In this document: positions 23,193 through 31,951 of the stretch, piece after piece
Numbering within the stretch: position 1 is the stretch's first letter
How the letters are laid out: each line of letters begins with the position of its first letter
Source of the DNA: Aquisalibacillus elongatus
GTDB taxonomy: Bacteria; Bacillota; Bacilli; Bacillales; Alkalibacillaceae
Direction: 5' to 3'
DNA: 64,000 nt
Assembly: GCF_003843875.1 (NCBI RefSeq)
Contig: NZ_RKRF01000009.1
Span: 244,270-308,269 of the forward strand
Program-made: the position numbers and the translations under genes
Notes under the pieces: generated by a model
Seen by the model: only the letters and a program-made list of their open reading frames with translations
What the model was told of the DNA's origin: nothing
Database searches by the model: none

Positions 23193-24473
23193 ATGATAAA
23201 AACATTACCTACTATAATCATTGGAGCTGGACCAGTCGGGCTTGCTGCCGCAGCACATTTATACGAATATGATGAGTCATTCCTAATCCTTGAAAAAGGA
23301 GATCAACCTGGCAGCCACATCCTTGAATGGGGTCATGTTCAGTTGTTTTCACCTTGGGAGTTTAATATTGATCAGGCAGCTAAAAAACTGTTAAAACAAA
23401 CAAACTGGATTGAACCAGATCCTAGTCACTTACCTAGTGGTTATGAATTAGTGAATCAATATTTAAAACCATTGTCAGAAACTAAAGAGTTAAACCAACA
23501 GATTCTTTTGAATGCTGAAGTTGTAAATATTACGAGAAAAAATATCGATAGGATGAAATCTAACGATAGAGAAAATCAACCGTTTATCATTTACACCAAG
23601 CTCGAAGGGGCAATCAAGAAATTTGAAGCTAAAGCGGTCATTGACGCAACAGGAACATGGAATCATCCGAATCCACCATTTGCAGATGGCGTTTGGAGAA
23701 ACGAATCATTAACAGAAAGCATTCATACCCACATCCCTAACGTCTTTGAAGAAAAAGAAACATATCAAAATAAACATATTGCTGTCATTGGCAGTGGACA
23801 TTCAGCACAAAACTCATTAAACGATCTTATCGAACTCAAAACTCAATATCCGAAGACTAAAATTTCATGGATTGTTCGAAAGCAAAATATTCAAGATACT
23901 TTTGGCGGTGAAGATCATGATGAGCTTGAAGCTAGAGGTAAATTAGGTTCAAAAACCCATCAATTGGTTGACCAAGGCCTAATTAATGTGTATTCCAATT
24001 TTTATGTTGATGACATCATTGAACAAAATGGCTCCTTTTCCATTCAAAGTAGTCACGATATCATCATCAACGATGTAGATGAAATTATTGTTAACACAGG
24101 AGCAAGACCGGATTTTTCGTTTTTATCTGAGATCAGACTTGAAATAGATCCTGCAGTACAAAGCACCCCACAACTAGCTCCTTTAATTGATCCAAACCTT
24201 CATAGTTGCGGGACAGTACGACCACATGGCGAAAAAGAATTAAAACAACCTGAGAAAGGCTTTTATATTGTAGGTGTTAAAAGTTACGGTAGAGCTCCAA
24301 CTTTCCTAATGACAACAGGTTACGAGCAAGTTCGTTCCATAGCTGCATATATAGCTGGGGACCTGGAAGAGGCCACTAAAGTTAAATTAAAACTCCCTGA
24401 AACTGGGGTATGTCAGGTTAACTCTACACAACATCAACTAATAGAATCCAATAACTCATGTGGATGTTCTTAA
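23193..24473 (+). CDS. FAD-dependent oxidoreductase of the ArsO / flavin-monooxygenase type
   Basis: A 426-residue flavoprotein with two Rossmann sites: FAD at IIIGAGPVGLAAAAHL near the N-terminus, and NADPH at IAVIGSGHSAQNSLNDL in the middle, both typical of flavin-containing monooxygenases. A GxxxxNxG-like IVNTGARPDFSF and a C-terminal CGCS motif (SNNSCGCS) are seen. It lies 15 bases after the ArsR-type gene, so it is under arsenic control. Related genes called ArsO occur in arsenic clusters. The actual reaction, perhaps oxidation of an organoarsenical or trivalent arsenic, is inferred from context. Confidence 0.75.
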   Translation: MIKTLPTIIIGAGPVGLAAAAHLYEYDESFLILEKGDQPGSHILEWGHVQLFSPWEFNIDQAAKKLLKQTNWIEPDPSHLPSGYELVNQYLKPLSETKELNQQILLNAEVVNITRKNIDRMKSNDRENQPFIIYTKLEGAIKKFEAKAVIDATGTWNHPNPPFADGVWRNESLTESIHTHIPNVFEEKETYQNKHIAVIGSGHSAQNSLNDLIELKTQYPKTKISWIVRKQNIQDTFGGEDHDELEARGKLGSKTHQLVDQGLINVYSNFYVDDIIEQNGSFSIQSSHDIIINDVDEIIVNTGARPDFSFLSEIRLEIDPAVQSTPQLAPLIDPNLHSCGTVRPHGEKELKQPEKGFYIVGVKSYGRAPTFLMTTGYEQVRSIAAYIAGDLEEATKVKLKLPETGVCQVNSTQHQLIESNNSCGCS

Positions 24474-24509
24474 AGTTTTAAAAGATGACAATAGAATCTA
24501 GGAGTGATT

Positions 24510-24710
24510 ATGATGGTGATTAATCAATCGGGGAATTTAAGAAAAGACTATTTTGTTTCTTATATGAAATTACTCATGAATACTATGAATTGCACTGTTG
24601 ACGAAGCCAAGGCAATCACTTTTCTTCGAATTTTCGATAATAATAAGCACCATTTAGGTGATTTTAGTTATCAGGAGTTTAGTAAAGCATACGAAGAACT
24701 AAAAGACTGA
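24510..24710 (+). CDS. 66-residue small protein of unknown function
   Basis: A short helical protein with an EF-hand-like stretch FLRIFDNNKHHLGDFSYQEFSKAYEEL, where DNNKHH is a loose match to a calcium loop. ATG 24510 is taken because AGGAG lies 5 bases upstream. It is the third plus-strand gene after arsR and the flavoprotein, 36 bases on, and may be in that operon. No family is recognised. Confidence 0.6.
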   Translation: MMVINQSGNLRKDYFVSYMKLLMNTMNCTVDEAKAITFLRIFDNNKHHLGDFSYQEFSKAYEELKD

Positions 24711-24806
24711 AGAAAATATTCTATACATCGTCAAATACCTTAACTGCTTTTGATTACAATAGATGATATAATTTAAATCGATTCAAACAAAGGAGTGACC
24801 CCATAG

Positions 24807-25325
24807 ATGAAATTAAAATTAGTTCTAGCCATATTATCAATCTCGGTGATCTTGGCTGGCTGCGGACAAGACGCATCTTCAAATGAAAATGATGTTGATA
24901 TTAAGCAGTTAGTGAAAGATTATAGTACTGACGAAATAACAGAAGGTTCTGCTTCCATCACTTCTGAGCAACTGATTACTCAAGACCCAGATGGAAATGA
25001 ACAGGTTTATGATTTACCAGAAGATGAGTTTTTTGTCTCGATTGCACCGTACGTGAATCAAACACATCCTTGTGCCAACCATAGCTTAACGGGGTGCCAG
25101 GGTGAAATGGCAGAAGAAACTTTTGATGTCTATATTGAGGACCAAGATGGTAATGTCATGGTAGATGAGGAAGTTGAAGCGTTTAAGAACGGCTTCTTTG
25201 ATTTATGGCTTCCTCGTGATCGAACATATAACGTTACAATAAAACATGGTAATAAAGTTGTTGAACAAGAGGTATCAACTTTTGAATCGGACGGGACTTG
25301 TATTACAACGATGCAATTGTCTTAA
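24807..25325 (+). CDS. cueP: CueP-family copper-binding lipoprotein
   Basis: A 172-residue lipoprotein: lipobox LAGC at about residue 19, then a domain with PYVNQTHPCANHSLTGCQGE, NGFFDLWLPRDRTYNV and TCITTMQL, the Cys/His pattern of CueP, which holds copper outside the cytoplasm in Salmonella. AAAGGAGTGA lies before the ATG. It ends with a strong terminator. It may contribute to copper tolerance with the island at 39-47 kb. Confidence 0.85.
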   Translation: MKLKLVLAILSISVILAGCGQDASSNENDVDIKQLVKDYSTDEITEGSASITSEQLITQDPDGNEQVYDLPEDEFFVSIAPYVNQTHPCANHSLTGCQGEMAEETFDVYIEDQDGNVMVDEEVEAFKNGFFDLWLPRDRTYNVTIKHGNKVVEQEVSTFESDGTCITTMQLS

Positions 25326-25360
25326 AACTAGTTATATAAAAACCACAAAACAAATTATTT

Positions 25361-25402
25361 AAACCACCTTCATCGTTTCTGCGATTTGAAGGTGGTTTTT
25401 TG
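25361..25402 (+). terminator. rho-independent terminator after cueP
   Basis: The 12-bp stem AAACCACCTTCA/TGAAGGTGGTTT with a 14-base loop and T-run. Confidence 0.9.
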
Positions 25403-25579
25403 TCTTCATAAGCCCCATATTCTTATCTATTGTTTAAAATCTATAAAAGTATCACTGACCTTCACTGAGCTTCACTGACTGATCTAAATGGCTCTCATCC
25501 TCTCTCAGTAAGTTTTGAAAATTCTATATACACTGCTACAATGCATTTTAATAAAACACGACTTAGGGAGGAATGTATT

Positions 25580-26635
25580 TTGTCTAAAGATCAAATCAGA
25601 TTAGTAGATACTGATATTCACGAACGCGTTCAATATGAAGATATTCTAGAATATCTTGATGAACCTTTTAAGCATTACATTAAAAATTGTCATTGGGTTC
25701 AAGAAAAACATATGCCATACACACAACCATCTGTAGCTGGGGTGGATCGTGCAGATACCGTTGTTCCTGACGGGCGTCTACCAGGTACGGATCTAGCGTT
25801 TATGCAAGAGCAACTATTAGATGATTTAGATCACGAGTATGGCGTTTTAACGAGTGCACTTGATCCATCTCCATCTTCTATGCACGGTTGGTATGAGATG
25901 GCGACCGCTTTAGCGTCTGCCTATAATGATTGGCAAATTAACAATTGGTTAGAGAAAGATGACCGATTATATGGATCAGTTCATATTAATGCACATGATC
26001 GTGACGGTGCCATTAAAGAGATTGAAAGAGTTGGTTCACACCCGAAAATGGTTCAAGTTTTACTACCAATTGACGACATTATGTGGGGTGACCCGTTCTA
26101 CCATCCAATCTTTGAAGCTTGTGAAAAGCACAATTTAATGATTGGTATGCACCATAATGAACCACCTGTATATTACGGGAAATGGCCGAGATATTTCATT
26201 GAATGGCATACGCTAATCTCAACCGCTCATATGAAAATTGTTACCAACATGATTTTTAACGGGGTTTTCGATAAATTTCCAAACCTAGGACTAATGATGA
26301 TTGAAGGTGGTTACACTTGGATTCCACATTTAATGTGGAAGATGGACCAACAATATCGAGACCTCCGTCATGAAGTACCTTGGTTAAAGAGAAAACCAAG
26401 TCAAATCTTTAAAGATCAAATCCGGGTCACAACACAGCCCGCAGAAGAACTGACGAAACATGAATTTGAATCACTTGTTGAGCAAATGGGTAGTGATGAA
26501 ATATTATGCTTCTCGACGGACTATCCACACTGGGACTATGATTCTCCAACGCGTGCATTGCCGAATATGGACCCAGACCTTAAAAGGAAAATATTTGCCG
26601 ATAACGCAAAGGCATTTTATCCAAAACTGCCCTAA
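25580..26635 (+). CDS. amidohydrolase family protein (ACMSD/aromatic decarboxylase-like)
   Basis: A 351-residue metal-dependent TIM-barrel of the amidohydrolase_2 type. Metal ligands are suggested by LVDTDIHERV at the start (D/H), a His-rich centre (IGMHHNEPP), FNGVFDKFPNLGLMMIEGGYTWIP and FSTDYPHWDYDSP at the end, whose Asp is the catalytic base. A TTG start at 25580 is chosen because AGGGAGG lies 8 bases before it; the frame also runs back to an ATG at 25541 with no ribosome site. The gene is first in an operon with a Rieske ferredoxin, a ferredoxin reductase and an aldehyde dehydrogenase. It may decarboxylate or hydrolyse an aromatic acid. Confidence 0.78.
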   Translation: MSKDQIRLVDTDIHERVQYEDILEYLDEPFKHYIKNCHWVQEKHMPYTQPSVAGVDRADTVVPDGRLPGTDLAFMQEQLLDDLDHEYGVLTSALDPSPSSMHGWYEMATALASAYNDWQINNWLEKDDRLYGSVHINAHDRDGAIKEIERVGSHPKMVQVLLPIDDIMWGDPFYHPIFEACEKHNLMIGMHHNEPPVYYGKWPRYFIEWHTLISTAHMKIVTNMIFNGVFDKFPNLGLMMIEGGYTWIPHLMWKMDQQYRDLRHEVPWLKRKPSQIFKDQIRVTTQPAEELTKHEFESLVEQMGSDEILCFSTDYPHWDYDSPTRALPNMDPDLKRKIFADNAKAFYPKLP

Positions 26636-26653
26636 TTTGAAGGAGGATGAATC

Positions 26654-27013
26654 ATGAAAGAACAAGTCGTATGTAAAACTACTGATATTGAACCTGGTGA
26701 GATGATGAAATCTGATTTCGGTAAACAAAATGTCTTGGTTTGTCGGACATTAGATGGTGAATTTTATGCATTCAGAAACGAATGTACACACCAAGGTGCC
26801 CCTTTGGATAAAGGGATGATTTGTGGTGCCACAACGGAAGAGAGTAAGCCCGGTGACTACCACTACTGCAGAAAAGGAGAAATTATTCGTTGTCCTTGGC
26901 ATGGAAGAGAATTTGATATTAAAAATGAAGGTAGAATGCTAGCCAACCCTAATAAAAAATTACCAGGTTTTAAATTAAGAATAGAAGACGATGATGTCAT
27001 CGTTTACAAATAA
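26654..27013 (+). CDS. extended Rieske [2Fe-2S] ferredoxin
   Basis: A 119-residue Rieske protein. The cluster ligands are CTHQGAP and CPWHGREFD. There are 33 residues between the first CxH and the second CxxH, instead of about 15 to 17, and the extra loop holds further Cys (GMICGATT and YHYCRKGE). Rieske ferredoxins pass electrons from a reductase to an oxygenase or other redox enzyme. AAGGAGG lies before the ATG. The reductase is the next gene; no oxygenase large subunit is seen in the window, so the final acceptor is open. Confidence 0.85.
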   Translation: MKEQVVCKTTDIEPGEMMKSDFGKQNVLVCRTLDGEFYAFRNECTHQGAPLDKGMICGATTEESKPGDYHYCRKGEIIRCPWHGREFDIKNEGRMLANPNKKLPGFKLRIEDDDVIVYK

Positions 27014-27033
27014 ACATTAGAAGGTGATGATCT

Positions 27034-28032
27034 ATGGAAGATTCTGAGCAAGTCACTGACACAATCATAATTGGAGCAGGGCCTGCCGGATTATTTGCTG
27101 CCTTTTACGGTGGAATGCGTGAAATGTCCGTTAAAGTCGTTGACAGTTTACCTCAGATAGGTGGCCAGTTGATGGCTCTGTATCCTGAAAAATATATTTA
27201 TGATGTTGCTGGATTCCCTAAAGTTTTAGCAAAAGATTTAGTTCAACAACTAGAAGAACAAGCAAAACAATTTGATCCTGCCATTTGTTTAGAAGAAGAT
27301 GTTCAAGATGTACAAAAGCTTGATGAGCAATTATTTAAAGTCATAACGACTAAAACAGTCCATTATGCGAAAACGATCATTATTACAAGTGGCGCCGGGG
27401 CCTTTCAGCCTCGACGTTTGAAACTTGAGGAAGCAGAAAAATTTGAGGGGAAAAACCTGCACTATTCGATTTCTGATCTTCAAGCCTACAAAGATCAAAA
27501 AGTCTGCATAACAGGTGGCGGTGATTCGGCTGTTGATTGGGCGCTTATGTTAGAAGGGATTGCCGAAGAAGTGACACTAGTTCATCGGAGGGATCAATTT
27601 AGAGCTCACGAACACAGTGTCAATCAATTATTAGAATCAACGGTTCAAGTTAAAACACCCATGGTCATCGATCAACTAATCGGTGATTATAAGATTGAAA
27701 GTCTAGCCTTAAAGAAAAGCAAAGGTGATCGTAAGGAAAATCTAGATATTGACACCTTAATCGTTAATTATGGATTCGTTTCAAGTTTAGGCGCCATTAA
27801 AGAATGGGGCTTAACATTAGAGAAAAATTCTATTGTCGTCAATGAAAAAATGGAAACGAATATTGCTGGAATTTATGCCGCTGGTGATATTACGACTCAC
27901 GCTGGAAAAGTGAAACTCATCGCATCTGGTTTTGGTGAGGCTCCAACTGCCATCAGTCAGGCTAAACATTATATTGACCCAAATGTAAAAGTGCAGCCAC
28001 CACATAGTACAAGAGTTTTAAGTGGAGTCTAA
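27034..28032 (+). CDS. ferredoxin-NADP reductase type 2 (YumC-like) flavoprotein
   Basis: A 332-residue thioredoxin-reductase-fold flavoprotein without the redox CxxC, as in YumC-type ferredoxin:NADP reductases. FAD site: [23 protein letters not shown] site: [17 protein letters not shown], followed by [33 protein letters not shown] is the C-terminal FAD motif. It should reduce the Rieske ferredoxin encoded upstream. AAGGTGATGA precedes the ATG. Confidence 0.88.
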   Translation: MEDSEQVTDTIIIGAGPAGLFAAFYGGMREMSVKVVDSLPQIGGQLMALYPEKYIYDVAGFPKVLAKDLVQQLEEQAKQFDPAICLEEDVQDVQKLDEQLFKVITTKTVHYAKTIIITSGAGAFQPRRLKLEEAEKFEGKNLHYSISDLQAYKDQKVCITGGGDSAVDWALMLEGIAEEVTLVHRRDQFRAHEHSVNQLLESTVQVKTPMVIDQLIGDYKIESLALKKSKGDRKENLDIDTLIVNYGFVSSLGAIKEWGLTLEKNSIVVNEKMETNIAGIYAAGDITTHAGKVKLIASGFGEAPTAISQAKHYIDPNVKVQPPHSTRVLSGV

Positions 28033-28072
28033 TCAGGTAATTTACAGTTTAGAACAGAAGGAGAATTAAGAG

Positions 28073-29548
28073 ATGACGTTAGATAAAATGTTCATTAATG
28101 GAAAGTGGATTGAAGCCAACAGTTGTCAAACGCGCGAAATTATTAATCCATTTAACCAAGAAGTTATTGCAACCGTCCCAGAAGGTGATGAATCTGATGC
28201 TAAAGAGGCTATTGATGCAGCCAAAAAAGCATTTGATGAAGGTGACTGGAGCTCAACACCTGCTATAGAGCGCGGGCAAATTGTCCGTAAAATTGCAGAA
28301 TTGATAGAACATGATAAAGAAGAATTAGCAACCTTGGAATCATTAGATACCGGAAAGACAGTTGAGGAAAGTCGTGGAGATATGGATGACATTGCTGGAG
28401 TCTTTCGTTATTATGCGGAGATTGCGGATCAAAATGGTGGCGAATTAATCGAATCACCTATTCCAAATTCTGAAAGCCTTGTCGTTCATGAACCGGTAGG
28501 AGTATGCGGACAAATTACGCCTTGGAACTACCCGTTACTTCAAGCTTCATGGAAACTAGCACCTGCATTAGTCACTGGCAATACGCTAATCATGAAACCA
28601 AGTGAAATCACACCATTAACGACCATAAAAATATTTGAATTAATCGAAAAAGCCGGAGTGCCAAAAGGAGTTGCTAACCTCGTACTTGGAGCAGGTCACA
28701 CAGTCGGTGCTGAACTTTCGAGAAATTACGATGTTGACTTAATTTCGTTCACAGGTGGAATTGAAACTGGGAAAAAAATAATGCAAGCAGCAAGTGATAA
28801 TGTGAAAAAGCTAGCACTTGAACTCGGCGGAAAAAATCCAAATGTCATATTTGCTGATGCAGATTTTGATACAGCCGTTGACCAAGCTATGAATGCTGTC
28901 TTTTTCCACGCAGGTCAAATTTGTTCAGCTGGAACAAGAATCATAATAGAAGAAAGAATTCACGACCAATTTATTGAAGCATTAGTAGAACGCGTGAAAA
29001 AAATTAAGATCGGTAATGGTTTTAATGAAGAGACTCAAATGGGGCCACTTATTTCTGCAGAACATCTTGAGAAAGTCGAAAAGTATGTAGAAAAAGGTAA
29101 ATCTGAAGGAGCAACTGTAGTCGTAGGAGGTAAACGCCCTGAAGATTCATCGCTCCAAGACGGCTTTTTCTATTTACCTACCATTTTCACGAACTGCACG
29201 ACTGACATGAGCATCGTACAGGATGAAGCATTCGGTCCAATTATAACGGTTGAGACGTTCAGTACGGAAAATGAAGCCATGAAACTAGCAAATGACTCGA
29301 TTTACGGATTAGCTGGCGGTGTCTGGACAAATGATATTGTAAAAGCCAAACGCTGTGCCGCAAAAATGCGAATGGGAACCGTATGGATCAATGAATTCAA
29401 CTTATACTTCCCTCATGCACCATGGGGCGGTTTCAAACAATCAGGCATTGGCCGCGAACTAGGCACACTTGGACTAGAAGAATATACAGAAACGAAGCAT
29501 GTTTTCCACAACTTAGAACCCGAACCTCTTAACTGGTTTGGGAACTAA
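28073..29548 (+). CDS. aldehyde dehydrogenase (NAD(P)+-dependent)
   Basis: A full-length 491-residue aldehyde dehydrogenase. Catalytic Glu in LALELGGKNPNVIFADAD and Cys in HAGQICSAGTRI are both present; the cofactor loop SFTGGIETGKKIMQ and the PWNYPL motif (asparagine of the oxyanion hole) are in place. It is nearest to the betaine-aldehyde type, but the specificity cannot be read. AGAAGGAG lies before the ATG. It is last in the operon with the amidohydrolase and Rieske genes and is followed by a strong terminator, so an aldehyde is likely a product of the pathway. Confidence 0.9.
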   Translation: MTLDKMFINGKWIEANSCQTREIINPFNQEVIATVPEGDESDAKEAIDAAKKAFDEGDWSSTPAIERGQIVRKIAELIEHDKEELATLESLDTGKTVEESRGDMDDIAGVFRYYAEIADQNGGELIESPIPNSESLVVHEPVGVCGQITPWNYPLLQASWKLAPALVTGNTLIMKPSEITPLTTIKIFELIEKAGVPKGVANLVLGAGHTVGAELSRNYDVDLISFTGGIETGKKIMQAASDNVKKLALELGGKNPNVIFADADFDTAVDQAMNAVFFHAGQICSAGTRIIIEERIHDQFIEALVERVKKIKIGNGFNEETQMGPLISAEHLEKVEKYVEKGKSEGATVVVGGKRPEDSSLQDGFFYLPTIFTNCTTDMSIVQDEAFGPIITVETFSTENEAMKLANDSIYGLAGGVWTNDIVKAKRCAAKMRMGTVWINEFNLYFPHAPWGGFKQSGIGRELGTLGLEEYTETKHVFHNLEPEPLNWFGN

Positions 29549-29611
29549 AACACATTAATATATCTAGGTCCGATTCGACACACATTACTTCGATATAGTT
29601 ATCTTAGATGC

Positions 29612-29647
29612 AATAACCCCCTTCAAAATTCAGAAGGGGGTTATTAT
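29612..29647. terminator. strong bidirectional terminator
   Basis: A perfect 13-bp stem AATAACCCCCTTC/GAAGGGGGTTATT with an 8-base loop. It separates the aldehyde dehydrogenase operon from the convergent small gene. Confidence 0.92.
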
Positions 29648-29817
29648 TAATTTTGGTCAAAATCATCTGGATTTAATTCATCTGTTATATCTTCTTGTAG
29701 ACTCTCACTTTTTTGATTATTACTCTCAAAATCATCCGGGTTTAATTCCTCGGCTTCTTTAGTTTTCTTGTAGCGATCCTGGCTGTTATTTTGAATTCGT
29801 TGATCTTTTCGATTCAA
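29647..29817 (-). CDS. 56-residue acidic protein with duplicated ELNPDDF motif
   Basis: A short hydrophilic protein starting at a TTG 5 to 10 bases after GAGGAGGG; an upstream ATG in the same frame (29844) lies before the ribosome site. It contains two copies of the motif ELNPDDF (EELNPDDFESN and DELNPDDFDQN), about 26 residues apart. It is expected to be unstructured. No family recognised. Confidence 0.55.
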   Translation of the reverse strand: MNRKDQRIQNNSQDRYKKTKEAEELNPDDFESNNQKSESLQEDITDELNPDDFDQN

Positions 29818-29987
29818 GGCGTTCCCTCCTCTAACTGTATGCACTGACTATAATTAGTTTGGTTAGAAGAAAGGACTATATGCATTATTAAGCTATAACC
29901 CTTAAAACACTTCATAAATTTGTCTTCAACGCGGCCACCTCAAATCACTCCTTTTATCAGCATAGCTGCCAACATTGAAGGTGTAAT

Positions 29988-30722
29988 CTAGGTGCCGAGA
30001 TTGTCGGAGCGGCCTTCTGCCAGGCGGGACCACTGGGCGGTCGGACGGCCGTTCAGCTGAAACTGACCACCTTTAGAGCCCCAATGCTGTGGCCAGCCCT
30101 CTGGCGAATCCTCCCAGAACTCCTGCCGACCGTAAACAGTCAAGTCAAGCAATCCGTACGACGGCGACATTAGTTCGTTGCCTCGGCCCGTGGTCCAGTA
30201 GGTCTCGTAAACCTTGTCTCCATCCCTAAGATAACTGACTAGAATGCCAAAGTGCCTGTCTACGATCAATCGATCCACCGCTTCTTCCGGCACCGAGTAC
30301 CAAGGCATCGTCCAGCCCATGAAGTCACGATACCGGGAGTTCTCTTCATAAGGCCCCTCACAGAAAGTTGCGTAGCTTACGTCCCGTGAGTGCAGATAGG
30401 ACAACTCGTTGATGTGTGTCGTAGAAAAAGTGCAGCCCTCGCACTGCTCAGAAGCAGGCCTACCGGTGTGCCACATGTGAAAGTAAACGATCAGCTGGCT
30501 GCGGCCCTCGAACGTATCCAGCAATGTGACCGGTCCATCTGGGCCAATCAACGGCGTGGTAGGGTCCACCTCGACCATTGGTAGACGCCGACGGGCTGCC
30601 GCAATTGCATCACCTTCACGAGTATGTTCCTTTTCTCGGATTCGCAACTCGTTCAATTGGGCTTGCCACGTTGTCCGGTCAACCACTTCAGGCTGTGCAG
30701 AAATGTAGTGATTTTGATTCAT
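29988..30722 (-). CDS. DUF899 family (thioredoxin-fold) protein, G+C-rich, likely acquired
   Basis: A 244-residue protein of the DUF899 family: TWQAQLNELRIREKEHTREGD at the start, RRRLPMVEVD, LIVYFHMW, EQCEGCTFSTTHI (Cys-x-x-Cys), DVSYATFCEGPYE and FMGWTMPWYSVP. Members have a thioredoxin-like fold and unknown activity. Its base composition is clearly richer in G+C than its neighbours, with many CGG/GCG/CTG codons and a sharp drop at the edges. This suggests transfer from a high-G+C donor, probably an actinobacterium or proteobacterium. AAGGAGG precedes the ATG. Confidence 0.88.
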   Translation of the reverse strand: MNQNHYISAQPEVVDRTTWQAQLNELRIREKEHTREGDAIAAARRRLPMVEVDPTTPLIGPDGPVTLLDTFEGRSQLIVYFHMWHTGRPASEQCEGCTFSTTHINELSYLHSRDVSYATFCEGPYEENSRYRDFMGWTMPWYSVPEEAVDRLIVDRHFGILVSYLRDGDKVYETYWTTGRGNELMSPSYGLLDLTVYGRQEFWEDSPEGWPQHWGSKGGQFQLNGRPTAQWSRLAEGRSDNLGT

Positions 30723-30838
30723 GTAATTACCTCCTTTCTCTTGTTACTTATACACCCATAGTTTTCACATCTGAAGTAAATATACCTTAAACTGAATATT
30801 CTTGTAAAGGAATATTGAGAAAATAATAATAAATAAGC

Positions 30839-31327
30839 TTAAGAAATCACATCAGATTTTAAATATAAACCTAATCCTGCCCCAATGACACCCCATACAA
30901 CAATACTAACCACATGCCAAAAGACCACAGTTCTTTTGCTTGCACCCGCTGCTAATGAGGCAAAGGCTGCAATATGACCAGAAGCGACTAGTGGGGCAAG
31001 AAGCGCTACACCTGGAACACCATACTTTTCGTATCTTTCTCTCGCCTTACTAGCCCTTTTATGAATAAAGCCCTTTTGTTTCGCATTACGAAATTTAACA
31101 AGCCAAGCATTAAATGGCAAGATTATGGCCATTAAAGACAGCCAGTTACCAATTATACTTATTGCTAAAGCAAATATAATTGGAAGGCCGATTAGAGCAC
31201 CGATTGCTGTACCACCTGGTGATTCAACAAAAGGAATTAAAGACAATAGGAAAATCCCAATTGACTGAATGAATTCATTAACTTCACTTAAATAACTAAA
31301 AACATCTTGAACTGTTTCTCTGAACAA
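30839..31327 (-). CDS. small multi-drug export family membrane protein
   Basis: A 162-residue protein with four to five hydrophobic segments and the family pattern FLLSLIPFVESPGGTAIGALIGLP near the start, a cytosolic basic stretch RNAKQKGFIHKRASKARERY and GVALLAPLVASGHIAAFASLAAGASK. It is in the small multidrug-export protein family (YqaA/DedA-like topology). The real substrate is unknown. It is 18 bases after the ABC permease gene on the same strand and may be co-transcribed with it. Confidence 0.75.
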   Translation of the reverse strand: MFRETVQDVFSYLSEVNEFIQSIGIFLLSLIPFVESPGGTAIGALIGLPIIFALAISIIGNWLSLMAIILPFNAWLVKFRNAKQKGFIHKRASKARERYEKYGVPGVALLAPLVASGHIAAFASLAAGASKRTVVFWHVVSIVVWGVIGAGLGLYLKSDVIS

Positions 31328-31345
31328 AGCTATTCAACCCCTTCA

Positions 31346-31951
31346 TCATAATGCTTTCCGTTGGTAAATGATTGTTGAAGCTAGCCAGGAGGCCATATAG
31401 AATGACATAACAGTCAATGACCCTACTAAATACTGCTCTAGAGTTGAAAGGTCCATGACATATTCAGCTAATGCAGTGTAGTTCTCTAATATATAAGGAA
31501 TTGCATTTTCCATTATAAATAGAAAGGTAAAAAAACTAATAAACACAACAACCATAAGGTATCCAGGTTTAAATATATAAAAGATAGGAAAGGTTAATGC
31601 AGCAAAAAATAAAAACATACCGCTTCCAATCGCAATCTCATCTAATGAAAAAGATTGATTAAATACAAAAAGCAATAAACTAGTAAAGCCAACTGCTAAT
31701 ACCATATAGACAACGGCACCAAGGTATCGTGATGCGACAATTTCTTTACGTGTATATGGTAAAGAATTTAATAAAATATTAGTCTCTGCTTTTTCATCAT
31801 AATAAAACGCATTAAAAGGTATAAAAAGGCTGGCTACTAAGACGGTTAAAGTCGTAGTTGTATCCATGATAATGAAAAATAAGATAAACGGAATAAAGAT
31901 TAACATCATCTTCTTTTGTAAAATGATATCTCGCCGAATTAGGTTAAACAT
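31346..31951 (-). CDS. ABC transporter permease (ABC-2 type, YtrC/D-like)
   Basis: A 201-residue ABC-2-type permease with six hydrophobic segments and the intracellular YDEKAETNILLNSLPYTRKEIVASRYLG loop that is typical of bacitracin/antibiotic-type export permeases of the YtrA operons. ATG 31951 follows AAAGGGTGG by 8 bases. It overlaps the end of the ATPase gene by 8 bases, so it is translationally coupled. It belongs to a GntR-ATPase-permease operon. Confidence 0.82.
   Translation of the reverse strand: MFNLIRRDIILQKKMMLIFIPFILFFIIMDTTTTLTVLVASLFIPFNAFYYDEKAETNILLNSLPYTRKEIVASRYLGAVVYMVLAVGFTSLLLFVFNQSFSLDEIAIGSGMFLFFAALTFPIFYIFKPGYLMVVVFISFFTFLFIMENAIPYILENYTALAEYVMDLSTLEQYLVGSLTVMSFYMASWLASTIIYQRKAL

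Noticed and set aside
25440..25490. Short TTCACTGA tandem repeats before the amidohydrolase
   Set aside because: Only three copies of about 10 bases; cannot be told from chance.
25541..25579. ATG at 25541 as start of the amidohydrolase
   Set aside because: No Shine-Dalgarno before it, while the TTG at 25580 has AGGGAGG at 8 bases and fits the family's N-terminus.
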